From: Pyronema omphalodes | Lineage: Eukaryota; Ascomycota; Pezizomycetes; Pezizales; Pyronemataceae | Assembly: GCA_024516155.1 (NCBI GenBank) | Contig: JAJJXM010000011.1 | Span: forward strand, 777,501-841,500 | DNA: 64,000 nucleotides | Reading direction: 5' to 3' | Shown: piece by piece, positions 12,601-25,537 of the stretch | Layout: every line of letters starts with the position of its first letter | How positions within the stretch are numbered: position 1 is the first letter of the stretch | Notes under the pieces: model-generated | Database searches by the model: none | What the model was told of the DNA's origin: nothing | The model's input: only the letters and a program-made list of their open reading frames with translations | Translations under genes and position numbers: made by a program

Positions 12601-14568
12601 CGATCGATAGTATAGGTATACAAGGCGAAAAAAGCAAAAAACAGCAAATATATAGGCCCTCCACGTCAGTTCCATCTGCGAAGAGAATAATGTCCGACAA
12701 GCAATTCGCAACACTGATAAAGCTTGTCATTTTTATCCATCAATATATATCCTGTACCTTCATTTCCACAGCCTAGCCGGAAAAGAATAACAGAAGGGCA
12801 GATACAGTACACCCAACATTCCAATTCTATGTACTTTACTTCTTCTAGGCCTCCGATGACTGCCTATATACATATTAGGCTGAACCCTATAGTCATCATA
12901 GCCCGGGAAGATCAATCTACGTAAATCTAGAATTACTATATGCTATACATATAGACACGGTAATAAGACTTTCGCGTAGGATTTAACGTACTCGTACTCG
13001 TATCTGTGTATCCGTGTTTCGTGATACATAAATATATCGGCCCATTCTTTATCTTGAAGATCAATCTGTAAAGATGACATGTATGAGGCTGTTTTATGTA
13101 TACTCCGCGGACTCCGGTAAAATATTATGGGATTTGATAGGATATATGGATTGAGTATTTGTCATGTAGATACAGTAGCTGCTAGCTAGAATATTTTAGC
13201 GGCACATGGAGAACCAACCAAAAGTAAACTTTTTGACATTCATACATGAACTTTAACGAGAGATAATGAAAACTCTAGCGTCAGGATCTACAATGGCCCC
13301 ATATTATTAATAGTACACGCTTTCTTCTAGATTTTCAAATGGCTTTCTTATCAGCCGATGCAAAAAGTTGTCATAGGCGGATATGTATTAGGCGTAGACG
13401 GTTGCCACTGGTTCCTGCCGGTAGCTTCGCTTATGAAGTGGCGTGCGTCTTAGGTTATCAATCATACCATATGACTCGACCATAAAGTTTGTTACTGATG
13501 TCACAAAGGGGTTGCAAACTGCCAACCGTATCGGCACAAAAGGACGTGGGGAAAAAAGAAAGAAACTTCGAAATGAGTCGAGGAGGAAAGAAGCAGTTTC
13601 ATCCAGCTGGAGTCTGGCAATGCCTTTGTTGAGACACACCTTAAACGAATCAAAAAGAAGGGGCCTGACACCCGCTGGTCACGCGACTCAGAAAGTAGAC
13701 AGACCCGGAGACATCTGGTTGGACGGTACAAGGCTTGGAAGCGGGAACGGGAAGAACAGGGGAAAAGGCCTTTTTTTCTTTTTGTGGCGTGATTTTTCGT
13801 TACATCTTTCCTTGTTTTTTTCTTTCATCAGGCAGATCAGAGGGGTTTGGGAATTAGAAAGCCCCACTAGGTGGCTTGAACCGATTACGATGTTTTGTCC
13901 TGCATGGACCTTTAAGGCCCCAGCCAGAGTGTCATTAAATAAATGAATTACGGATAAATAAATGATGCGGGAGTTTGTGGTTGAGTTGGTAGAAAATATA
14001 ATGGTTTTGTGCCTCATTTTCTTGGTGATGATATCTCGGCGTCACAAGTAATTTTCGGAGTTTTATTAAATGCTGGGGCTCATGAGACGAGAACCGGAGC
14101 TGCCGCTGGACTATATTAAGGAGCTTTTCGGGCGAAATTGGCCGCCGCGGAAACGCATATACGAAATTCACCGTCTAGTGATCCACTGTCGCTAACGGAC
14201 ACTGATGATATGGTGGTTTGATTGTTTGATTACGAATTCCGTCTGATATTACACTTTGATCTGTCTTTTCTGATTACCAATATATGAATTAGTCAATTGC
14301 AAAGATTCAATCTGATATTTATTTCGAAAAACAAACGCCAACGCTCAATGAATAGAAAATCTAGCCCCCCAGAGGCTAGGTCACCTGCAATCACCCGACC
14401 TTCAAATCCCCCCCCCCCCCCCGGCAAATTCACAACGAAAAAATTCTCAATACAGAGTGGAATTGAATCACTCGTTATCCAGCTACCACATATGTCGACC
14501 TGGAAAACACCAGTGCCACCGATGTAGCTAGAAATAGCCATCCCGAGACAGGCATCTTGAAACAAACC
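9673..14568. other. Long gene-free stretch with homopolymers
   Basis: About 4.9 kb carries no gene I can support. It contains a 27-base A-run at 10107-10133 and a 15-base C-run at 14408-14422. All frames are short and lack domain-like sequence. Non-coding transcripts cannot be excluded. Confidence 0.4.
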
Positions 14569-15606
14569 TTAGATACCAACCTTCTCAACCGGTAGTCTCG
14601 GAATCCCACTTACATGTGGAATTATTCTCGGCCCGGCGGGCACATTCGAGTTTCTTGGAGTCGCGATTCCGTGATCCTTCAAAGCCAAATCTTCCATATC
14701 CCTCATTATTGCCGAAAACGGACAGCCTCCACTGGGAGCAGCTGTATCTTTGCTTTCACCCTTTACCTCCTTCTGTTCATCATCTTCTTTCTCCGGATCT
14801 ACAATCTTCTTTCCACGTAATACACCTTCGGCTTCAATTTCAATCTCATCCAAACTGCCTTCAAATTCTGCTCCATCCCTCACGTACCACTTGGCGAATA
14901 AATCATTCTGGATCCACATAACCTTTCCGAGCGCCTTTATGATTGCTATCTTCTGGTCCATACGGAGCCTGGGGTGCGATAATATTGCCTCAAATATTAC
15001 GTCCTGGATGTAGCCGAGGCAGACGCCAATATGGATATATTCCACATGAAGAGGATGCTTACGTCCCATTCCGACATGCTACCGTTTAACAATTAGCCAT
15101 AATTCCGAAGTGGAAATATTGAGAAGGAAAGAAATACCATCATTCCAACTTTATCTAGATATTCCCAGAACTCAAACTTGCTTGGATCGGAACACAACTT
15201 CTGCAGGTAGCCGCGAAGAAACATCTTTCGATACTTGATTTGAGGGGAGTTCTCGTCGGGGATGTTATCCACAGGACCTGAATAACTTGTTGAACGAGTG
15301 GTAAAGGCACGTGCAGTACTGGTGGACCATTAGTAAGTAATGTACGGAAATAATAGGGGTGGTTTACATGTCGTATTTTAGTAATTTCTTGTAGACGAGG
15401 TTTACGACGGCGGGGATCAGAGTTTTGATGTATTTTGAAGCGAGAGCGAGAGCTTGGACATCGTCTAGAAGTGGTGGAATTTGTTAGTGATGCTGAATGA
15501 TGCGAAGGAGAATGATTGTACCGGCGCCAAAGTCGAGGAATGAATGGAGATATTCCACTCTTGATTCTAGGCTTGTGTAAAGCGATTTCCTATCGATATT
15601 GTGCAT
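14569..15606 (-). CDS. Protoglobin-domain (globin-sensor) protein
   Basis: Four exons, 15522-15606, 15368-15464, 15138-15318 and 14569-15078, join in matching phases to give 290 residues. The introns are 57, 49 and 59 bases. Residues ~1-190 resemble the heme-binding protoglobin/globin-sensor fold: an N-terminal SRVEYLHSFLDF helix, a KYRKMFLRGYL helix, and a His-rich segment (H129, H132, H137 in HPLHVEYIHIG) that should include the proximal heme ligand. The tail (~residue 200 on) is acidic and then Pro-rich, with no output domain such as a kinase or cyclase. Archaeal and bacterial relatives bind O2, CO or NO through heme; the role of stand-alone fungal versions is unknown. No signal peptide or membrane segment is seen, so it is probably cytosolic. 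It is the only convincing gene in a 14.6-kb gene-poor block. Confidence 0.82.
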
Positions 15607-18600
15607 GTTTCTGTCTGTATCCTCGTATCTCTGGAACTTGCTGGCTTTAAGATAGCTCCTGGCGGTGACCTTGTTGTGCTGTTTTCTTCGGTTATTCTGT
15701 ACCGTCAGGCGATATTGAACTTGCTATTTCCACTTCACTTCTGCTGATAGTTCAGCAATTCTCTCTCGCCCAAAGCCGGCTTGATATAAGCGTTTCTCTC
15801 CGTCACGATCACTCCACATGGCATCGTTCCACCATTTCGGTTCCTCCGGGGTGCGTCAATAGTAACTCTTAGCCCACCCCGCCGGTGAAGCGACATGCTT
15901 TGAAAAGCGGTCAAAATAGCAGCAAATAACCTAGAACCGGTTTATGGTTCTTGGTCAATGGGTCATCTCATCCAACATGGTCTGACTGGTGATATGATGT
16001 CGCTTCAAAAGTCGCCCCATAGACTATCTGTCATCGGTAGCGCGATTGTGTCAGATCCTGGGCTGATCATGGCGCCACTTTTCGAGTTGTGGCTGAAAGC
16101 GGGTGCGAACCTAGAAGATTCGGCGACTTCTGTCTGGTGTGCTTAATTTGTAATTCCCGGGTAGAATATTAGCGAGAATTTCACTGATTGTGGGGAGACG
16201 TTTGAAGCGAAGTGTATGGCTGGCAGCATGATCGGGTGCAGACGGATGCTGATAATCTAGGTGATAATTTATGATTTGGCCTGGGAACACGACCTTCATA
16301 TTAACAATAAATGCTTCGAACCCATCACGCTACGATTTCTATTATGCTCCTTTTCGTACGGAAGAAAGTCGAGATTCACCAGTTTAATAATGATGAATGA
16401 TTAACCTATAACTTTATGTTCAACCGAGGAGAGAAACATCATATTCACAAAGCATTAAACTTCAAGACAAGTTAACAACACGTTATGAGCCCTCCACAAA
16501 CCCATGCGCATCACAAAAAGACTCAATCAACCTCAATAGCAACCCCGACACGCCAACCATGATCCAAGCCACCATTTTCAACATTATCATACTTAGTTCC
16601 ATGGGCCAACCGCCAATCAGGTCTCCTCTTCGTTAGATAGCATACAATACCTCCCTAAAGAATTGCAACGTGGAGAATCACCAAAGACGCCAAATTATAA
16701 CCACACAAATCCACTAGCAAATTATACCAAACACAAAATTCATGACCATCACGCACAGCAGAAACCCCCCAACACAAATCCCTCGACAAAAAGCAGAGGA
16801 GCTAAACATCATCACATTACAGAAAGCAATATACCCAGACATCATCCAACATTAATTTATCTACCGCAACTGCAGTATCCAATAGAGATTCAGGAAGCCC
16901 TAGGTAGGAAACTGAGTGTTACCGTCATAATTCATCTCTAGTTTTCTCTCGCTGGCAAATTGAGGATATACTACCTCCTGTACAAATATATATATATAAA
17001 GAACCCGTTAAGAATTTATTTTCTGAATTAATCAGCCTTCATAATCAGCCCTCGGGTACCGGCTATAACATGACTAACCCACATCTTACTAATAAGTAAC
17101 TATTAAACCCAATCATCATTCATTAAATCCAAATAAAAGTCAAATCAGCCACTAACATATTATAAAACAAAACCGACACCTTCCATAGCTTTACGTAGCT
17201 TCACATCATGTATCAGCTGTATGCATATATTTCAATCATTAATTCATCATCAGCTCGCGTAGGCTGTACATTACTACATCTGTATCAAAGCCAGAAGCCA
17301 CCAATGACTTTCTGAAATATAGATACTGACGTCTTGTAAACCGTAAATTTATGTCCCCATTTGAGTCCAAGCGGCCAAGTTCAAGCTGTAGTGTATGGCC
17401 TATAGATACGAGCAGACAAGCAATTATTAGTTCGCCAGTTCGCACATTTGCACGTTCACACAGCGGCACAGACAAGATTGATGAATATCTCATCTCATCT
17501 CATCGTCTAATTTTGAATTCCCAATTTCCAATTTCAATTTCAAAAGCAGCGCATATATATAATCGAATCTATGACGTATGTATGATGTATATCTACATAT
17601 GTATATCTATAGACTCATAGAGTACATACAATACCATGGTTCTACGGAGCTCAGGCATAGACTATAGTACCATGTACGATACCATGGCTAATGTAGAGCA
17701 GCGAGCTCGACTATGTATAATGAGTAGGTATAAAACGAATGCAAAATAAACTACAGACAAAACAGCATACATGCATAGACGCACCAATAGATCCTGGCGA
17801 ACTTATATAAGCCACCATATATACATGTAGGTATACACATACAAATGATGACACTTCCACACAGCGCGGTACAGCGCGGTACTGGGTACATATAAAACCT
17901 AAACCATGTATTATCATGTATGAACCCCACACAAGTGACAAGGCGGTACCATGTCTGTAACTCCCTACTCCCTACACCCCCTACTGTGTCTACTGTGTCT
18001 ACTGTATCTACTCTACCCATGTAATATTTATTTCTAGATCTAGCAAACGCTCCCTACACAATCCATACAAACTTCTACAGCCGGATGTTGGATGTTGGAT
18101 GTTAAGCTTGATTCTTTAATCTCTGATCTTCAACCTTCAATTATTAGACGTAGATGTAGATGTAGTTCCCAAGTCACTAATCTTGAACCGGCGATCCCCG
18201 CCCCGATACCCCGGAAAATTCGGGCCATAAGCTAGTGGACGGTGGACCTATAGCTGTAGCTTCAGAATTCGGGCCAGTCACGAGGCGGGTTAATAAGTTA
18301 ACAAGTTAGCAGGTGGAATGGACACTGAAATGTTTAGACGTTTAGATGTTGATGGTTGATTCGAATATTTAAAGACAGGTTTTAAGATGCTTATGTACTC
18401 GCTTGTATACCTTTGTCTTTCCTTGTCTTGCCTTGTCTAAATGTTGTGTAGGATTTGTCTGGGAGTTGCCTAGATGTTGCCTACATAGGCCTTACTGGGG
18501 CTGAGGCTCGAGTGAGTCGAGACTCTCAAAGGATGATGGATGATGGATGATGATGTATAGATGCTTCTGGCATGCAGCACGAGCTCATCATAATCATCGT

Positions 18601-21201
18601 CATAGTAGAAATACCATAGATGATGGAAGGCATCTAGAACCACAGCTGTGCTTTTCCAACACAAAACCACGGTAACCAGAAAATATCGACCATATGTACA
18701 GGTAACAGGTGTATTAAGGACTCTTGGATACCAATAGATCCCATTTTTGCCCGCTTTATCTTCTCGGGTACACGGCCGCTGCCCATCGAAATGCCGCACA
18801 ATGACGGTGAAGCGCAGGTATCGAGATGGGGTGGTACATACATACATAGCAAATAATCGTACAACAAGCAAGTTGCGCAAGGGTCTTCAAGATGCGAGGT
18901 GCGGTGCAGTGCGGTCCAACGTGGCAGAGCTCGTCACTGCATCACACTACTGTTAGCAGCTCTTTTGTTAATGGATGAAGAAAAAAAAATTTCGAGAATT
19001 TTTTTTTCTTTTTTCGATAATCCTCGTGTGAATATCGTCATCGTCGATCAGAGAGATGCCTTTGGCGGGGCTTATTTCGTGATAGACAAAGGCACATATT
19101 GTAGTTTTGCTCTTCACTATTGAGACATCCGGATTTGTCGGTTTCAGTATATAGATAGATGCGATGTTTTTAGTTGAACTGTCTGTCAATCGAACTACCG
19201 ATTCGACCGAGATTTGATGAGGAACCGGCGTTGGTAGGTTATCTGTCGACTGTGTCTGATGTTGCACTTATTTTCTTGGCTAGAATGGCGGAACGTTCAA
19301 GATGCTTGTTGCATAGCACTATCGATAGCACTGCTCTCCCGAGCGTACGGTTCTCCGTCTAGTAGAAATAACCCCTCTTTTGCAACATATCTCCCATCAA
19401 TCTCCTCGTTTTAGTTGGCGGGGGATGATGAGTTTCTTTTTGCTGATAGGTATGCTCTCGTGATCGATGACTTACATGTATATCAACCGTCAAGACCCCG
19501 CTATGTTGGAGACCAAATCATATACAAACCTATCGACAGCTTCTCCATGAATATTCCAGAATATACAGCATCATACCATTTCTTTGACCTTTCTCCAACG
19601 CTATTACTATCACTAGCAAGCAAGCTTCAGATATTTCGAGCCGGCCGCAAAATAGCTCCCTAGCCTACCAAAGCTCTTTAAGCGGCGGCCGACTGTTAAT
19701 CGTTGATGCCCGAGAAGCACCGTCATTTAACTCTTTATCTTTTTTGAAGTCAACTCAGTATCAGCTGCTTTGATAATAAGGAGACTATAATTGATTCCGA
19801 ATAACATTCCGGACCATTGAATTCTCTATGTACGTGCAAGAACAGACTTAGATATTACCCCGCAATAGACGGCTCCAATATCCCTGTCGTGTAGTCAGAT
19901 TCCCCAGAAGCCGTCTGGTGTACCGTCACGATACAGCAACTGCCAGTCGACGTATGAAGATTTCCATTCGAATTATTGACTTTATTTGCTGAGATATCTC
20001 GAATCCTCAAAATCGCATTGTTTCTCCTAGGGTCACACAAATACCTCTTTATTTATTGGTCCTTCTTTTTTTTTTCTCTGCAAGAAGGTGAGTGACAACG
20101 AATCGGCGCCAAACCCGATCCCCTGGTCCTAATTAGCCCCTCTTTTGTTTGTTGCTATGCTTTGCAATTTACCCTCATGCGTCTTTGATGTTCCTTTTCA
20201 GGGGTATTTTCCATGCAGATTTGTAGTTAATTCTTCTTATTCTGTCGTTCTTTATCTCAAAGGAATTCGATATGAGAAGCACAGCTTTTAGACGTACGGA
20301 AGCTAAACAAGTGTCGTTGGTGATTTGCTGCAGGATTTCCATTGGGATAGCAGAAGCGTGATCGTACCGGTCATCGTCCAGTCTTTCATTGCCGTTGGAC
20401 GCCTTTCTAGCGCGTTATTGTCCACGTCTGCACAAAACTCGATATCTGACGGGGTGTAACTGGTGAGCGCATATCTTCTCCCTGCGCCCCCGCCTCTGGC
20501 CTTGACAATCCAATCCACCTCAACCTTCCTCACCCGCGCATCTCATTCGGAGAGAAAAACTGTCAGACTCTCACTCACTCAGTTTGCAGTAAAGTTCTAC
20601 AGTACACGCCAACCCTGATTTCGAAACAGCACTCCATCAACACGACTTTCTCGCAGCTCGAAAGCTTTTCATTCCCTATTCGAAACATCTTTGAAACCGT
20701 CATACCTTCGGCGGAACCTTCGTAGCACCGGTCCAGATTGTCTCTATAAGAAGCCTTCTCTCTAGTTCACTACCGTGGGTGATTACCAGCCCGAGAGCTG
20801 TTTCTGTGGTTATAGCCGATTGGGTCGGAACTCTACAATCCAATAGCTACGAGCACGAGAGATATTCCTGTGTCTGGCGATCTTTTTTGTCGGTTGGCTG
20901 GTCCGGAGGTCGAACCGAGTCGGAAAGTGTAGTGGTGGTTACCCCGCGCGGTCCGAGAGCGATTAAAAAAAGAAGCGAAGAAGCTTAAAACAAACCATGC
21001 CGTAAGTAAACAACGCCAATAGGCTACCGACGACAACAACAACGACACCTCAGGTTTTCTTGATAAACCTCGGGGTTCGCGGTTGCTGTCCTCAAACTGA
21101 GATGTCTATTGCTAATGCGATGATTATCTTCGCAACGATGTAGAATAAATATTACCATCGATCACACTTCAACGACGGACGGAGCTTCCGACACATCATC
21201 A
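15607..21201. other. Long gene-free, partly AT-rich stretch
   Basis: About 5.6 kb holds no supportable gene. The part from roughly 16.4 to 17.3 kb is notably AT-rich. The last ~600 bases before 21202 probably form the promoter and 5' UTR of the next gene. I see no transposase, reverse transcriptase or terminal repeats. Confidence 0.4.
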
Positions 21202-23635
21202 ATGTCGGGCGATGACGATAGATCGAGCAGCATGAATGCTCCCGGCCACGTTTATGGCCGCTCCCATCACCAGTCGTATGGCGGATATGCTCCTCAACAT
21301 GTACCTCCGCACCATGCAATCAACCACCACCCTCACCACCAACATTATGGTCATCATTCTGCTCCTCGTACTGAATATTCTGGCGAGCACTCGGGTGACT
21401 CGTTCGACCGAGAGAATGACGAATGGCTAGAAATCAACGCCGAGGATGAAATATTACCATCAGATTCAGCATCTCGTCCACGTACCTCGAGCCGTCCTCC
21501 AGTCAACCGTAACTCATCTCGAAACCACCGCGCTGTCTCCCCAGCTAGACATACAACCAGATCAGTCCGTGGTGGCCGGCCTACCGCTGCTATTCCTACA
21601 CCCCCAACGGGTTCAGCTCACTCCGATAGTGACACTGAGGAAATTGTACCAAGCTATCCACGTCATGCTCCAAACGGACTTCTTGGTGGTCAACATCAAG
21701 TTTGGTCTCCAGCTGGACCGCCAGCATATGCGGGATACGGCGCATATCCAGATCCACGTATGGATCCAAGAATAGATCCCCGAATGGATCCCCGCATGGA
21801 CCCGCGTATGGACCCGCGTATGGATCCTCGTATGGATCCCCGCCATGATCCCCGCCATGATCCACGCCATGACCCCAGGCATGATCCCCGCCACGATCCC
21901 CGCGATCGTGATCGTGATCCTCGTGACTCTCGAAACGATCCTCGTAGTTCTCAGAATCAGTTGTCTCTTGTTCCCAGCGGAGCAGGACATTACCCACCTG
22001 CTGGGGGTCCAATGAATCCTATGATGCCTTTTGACACCCATGGTTATCCACCACATGGTTATCCAGGACAGCCGCCGGCCCACCACTCCCCGCACCACTC
22101 TCCCCCACACTCAGGGCCAGTTAGCCCTTATAATCCTTATGGCCAACCTCACGATCCTCGCTATCCTGCACACATGGCGGACCCAAGGCATCTCGACCCG
22201 CGCCACGACCCTCGTCACGATCCGAGACATCCAGACCCCAGACATCACGATCCAAGACACCCTCGCAGTGGTCAGCTTGCCCGTCATCACCAGCCTGGCA
22301 TGCCAAACGGAATGTATCCTTCTCACTTCCCTCCGTACGGATATCCTCCCTATGGTCCATACGGCGCTGGATACTTTGGTGCGCACCCGGGACATGCCGG
22401 GCACCCTCAACAGATGATGATTATGGGTCCAGGCGGATACCCTATTCCCTACCCTATTCATGGTACTGGATCCCCTGCAACTGGAAGTGACGTCGACAAG
22501 CCAATGGAGAAGACGCCGGAAGAGCAACGAGCCCAAGAACGACTTGAGTTGTTGCAGGCCGAAAAGAAGCTTCGCCAAGAAATGATGGAGGAAGAGCGCA
22601 GGTATCACATGGAGAAGCTTGAACGCGAGAGGAAGGCCGAAGAGGAAGCTCGTGCCAGGGCTGAGGCGGAGAAAGAGGCGAAGGAGAAGGCAAAGGCCGA
22701 TGCCGCGGCTGCTGAGCAGGCGAAAATCGAAGAAATGGCTAGAGCTAAAGCCGCAGCCGAGGCACGGGAAAGAGCTGAAGCACAGGAGAAAGCCAGAGCT
22801 GATGCTTTGGCGGCTGAGTTCGAGAGGGTCAAACTTGAAGCTGCAAAGGAAGCTGCCGAGAAGGCAACTGCTCTTGCAAAGGCTGAGGCTGAGGCAGAAG
22901 CTAAAGCTAAAGCAGCTGAGAAGGCAAAGCTCAAGGCTACCGTCAAGTTCCGCGATGCTGTGGGCCGAAAGTTCTCTTTCCCGTTCGAGCTGTGCCGTAC
23001 TTGGAGTGTAAGCAATTTTCCCCGCTCCCAATGTTGCTGACGTGATGCTAAGTTACACGTAGGGTATGGAAGAGTTGATCAAACAGGCATTTCTTCACGT
23101 TGAAGTCATCGGGCCTCATGTTATCGAGGGACATTATGATCTCCATGGTCCGGATGGCGAGATTATCTTGCCACAGGTCTGGGAGTCTGTTATCGAACCC
23201 GACTGGTCTATTACCATGCACATGTGGCCGATGCCTGATCCGCCTCCACGGGAACCAACCCCTCAACAGCTTTCTCTCCCAGCACCCGAGCCAGCACCAC
23301 CTGCCGAGCCTGAACCAGCTCCAGCTCCTCCTCCACCACCGGCACCCGAGCCAATGCCCCCGCCACCACTCGAAATTGTGATGATGGAACCCGCTCCGGC
23401 CCCGGCACCACACCCACCACCGCCCCAGGACCACTTTGAGGTGGTCAACATTCCAGATCCAATGGATAACCATCATCTTCCAATTGCCCTTCCACCACCA
23501 CCGCCGCCACAGATGGTTATCCATGCCCAAGATCCACACCCTCCAAGAAGAAAGCAGCAGCCATCCGTTCCACCTCTCTTGATGTGGACTGCTGGTCGCT
23601 ACGGAGGTGGAAGCAAGAGTAGCCGTAGACGTTAA
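21202..23635 (+). CDS. Ubiquitin-like-domain protein with DPR repeats
   Basis: Exons 21202-23007 and 23063-23635 join in phase 0 (intron GTAAGC..CGTAG, 55 bases) to give 792 residues. The N-terminal ~180 residues are His-, Tyr- and Pro-rich. Residues ~183-246 are tandem Asp-Pro-Arg-Met/His repeats, with a second smaller DPRH block near 320-350. Residues ~430-570 form a charged Ala/Glu/Lys coiled coil. Then comes a compact domain (~576-658, KFRDAVGRKFSFPF to SITMHMWPM) that I recognise as the fungal ubiquitin-like domain found in many uncharacterised ascomycete proteins. The intron splits this domain, which supports the splice. The tail is Pro-rich with a basic end. There is no catalytic motif, signal peptide or membrane segment. 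A scaffold role is plausible but inferred. Confidence 0.88.
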
Positions 23636-24416
23636 ACCTACTGGGAGGCTAAAATTTGTATTTTGTTGGTTTTCTTTTTGTTCTTTTTGTTGTCAATGAG
23701 GGCTGTGGTTTGGGAAATTTGCTTTGTTCTAGGTGTTAGTGCTTTTTGTGAGCATTTAAATGGCCATTGGCTTTAAGTGCCCATTCTGTATCAAGTAATG
23801 TCAAAAAGAAGCATGGGTTTACGATATCCGATGAAAAAGGCGCGCAATGGTGTTAGTTTTAGTCTTTTCTTTGTTTTCTTATTTGTATTTAGTAGTAAAA
23901 AGGGAAATCTTGAGATCATATCTAGTGCTCAAGACGGAAAACGTTTCTTATTGGACGGAGTAATCGCTATCCTTTCATCCAATTGTTACCCCAGATGTGG
24001 AAAAAGTACTCGATTATTCAATTGTACGCGAGTGATATACTGTGCTTCTTGCAATGTCTCTATTTCGCCGACACCTATGTCCTTGCTGCACTACACTCTG
24101 TAATCGAGCTAGAAAGCGGCAATTTTACAGACGCATGTGTAGCCGAGATTTCGGGCATGCGTGTCGGCCATCAACACGCAGACCGGCGAACTTATACCTC
24201 CACCGTTCCATCTCCCGTCTGTTATAGTTCACCATGTTTCCCCTTCAGCACTCCTTCTTCTCTACTACCCATCTACAACTCCACCTGGCTCTTTTTTGCA
24301 ACTGAGAAACATTCTAGAAATTTGGGCGTCTTTTTCTTCTCACACAAACAATTTTGGTTACCTCAACCCATCGACCCAATCCAACCTTTCTCACCGTCAA
24401 TAATACACCGTTCACA
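23636..24416. other. Intergenic
   Basis: This holds the 3' UTR of the ubiquitin-like-domain gene and the promoter of the following secreted-protein gene. No further gene is visible. Confidence 0.4.
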
Positions 24417-25537
24417 ATGAAAGCGACTCTCATCCTCCCTTGGGCCTCTGCACTTTTTCTTGCCGCTGCCAGCGCCCAAAGACCAATTGACATTGCTAAC
24501 AAGCGGGATATGTGCACTGAAGTCTGTTGGTTGACTGATGTCGGAAACGTCGAAGGCTGCAAAAACCGATGTATGGCAAGCGACCGCCCAACCCCCATGG
24601 AAGCAACCGAGGCGCAAAAATGCATCGATAATTGCGGAACCCAGTATCTCACCGCTCCTACGGTTTCTCTTTTCGACTTGTGCCGTAGAGGCTGCTTCGC
24701 CACATAGTATGTCCTACATTGTTGAGGGCGTCTGTTGTTTCTTTCGCTGACATTTTCATAGCTTCCCTGCGTACATCGCTCCCGTTCACAAGCTCCACAA
24801 GAGAAAGGGGCCTGGCCTCCCAGTCAACATTCACGAGCTACTTAAAGGAAGAAATTACCCTGTTAGACGGGAGGTCTGCGAGCTTTCTTGCAAGGCGCAG
24901 GGACACGGTAGCTACCTGTCTCCAGAGGGTGCTTTGAATGGCTGTGTAAAGAGATGCACGATCAAGCCGGTAACTACATTACTTCTCGTTTAATACACAA
25001 ATTTTTGACATAATGTAACAGACTGCCATGGAAGAAGAGACCCAAGCGATGTACGACTGCTCTGGAAAGAAGGATTCAGAACTGAATATGTGCCTCGAGG
25101 AAAACATCAAGAAAGCCGCGATTGCTTCTGCTGCGCCGTCTACTGGAAATCCGGCTGTACTTGAGCAGGAGAAGAAGCAACAATTGCCAAACTATGTTGT
25201 CCAGACTTCTATGAGAGCACTCACAGCTACTACTGCTCAGCCTTTTGTAAAAGCAGCAGTAGCTTCACCGACGGTCACTCCTAACACTAAAGTCGCCCAC
25301 AACATTATGCCTATGACTGACTGGAAGGAGCAAATGGACGAGCAAGAAAGACAGAAGAGCTCGAGTTCCGCTGCTGCTGCATCATCTTCCACCGAGTCGT
25401 CTGCTCCTTCATCTACTAGTGACATCGGAGAGGAGAGCGGTGCCATTAGCAATGTTTACTTTGGAGATATTTGGTTTTGGCTTCATGCATTTGGTGCTGT
25501 TTTCGTCGCTATGTTTGTTGGGATCCAAGCAGTATGA
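24417..25537 (+). CDS. Secreted Cys-rich protein with three twin-CX3C modules
   Basis: Three exons, 24417-24706, 24762-24969 and 25022-25537, join in consistent phases to give 337 residues. Residues 1-20 are a clear signal peptide ending AAASA. Twelve cysteines form six CX3C motifs in three pairs: C33/37-C48/52 (10-residue loop), C69/73-C89/93 (15) and C136/140-C158/162 (17). A further pair is C179/C190. Dibasic sites (KR at 29-30 and 110-111) could be Kex2 sites between modules. A Ser/Ala-rich spacer (~280-305) leads to a hydrophobic C-terminus, suggesting a GPI signal or a membrane tail. Twin CX3C spacing of this kind is known in alpha-hairpinin peptides and small Tim proteins, but no homology to either is claimed. 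The product is probably attached to the cell surface. Function is unknown. Confidence 0.8.

Noticed and set aside
22111..23031. 306-codon minus-strand frame opposite the ubiquitin-like-domain gene
   Set aside because: It is the antisense of a repetitive Ala/Glu/Lys-coding exon. The sense strand carries the conserved domain and splice sites.
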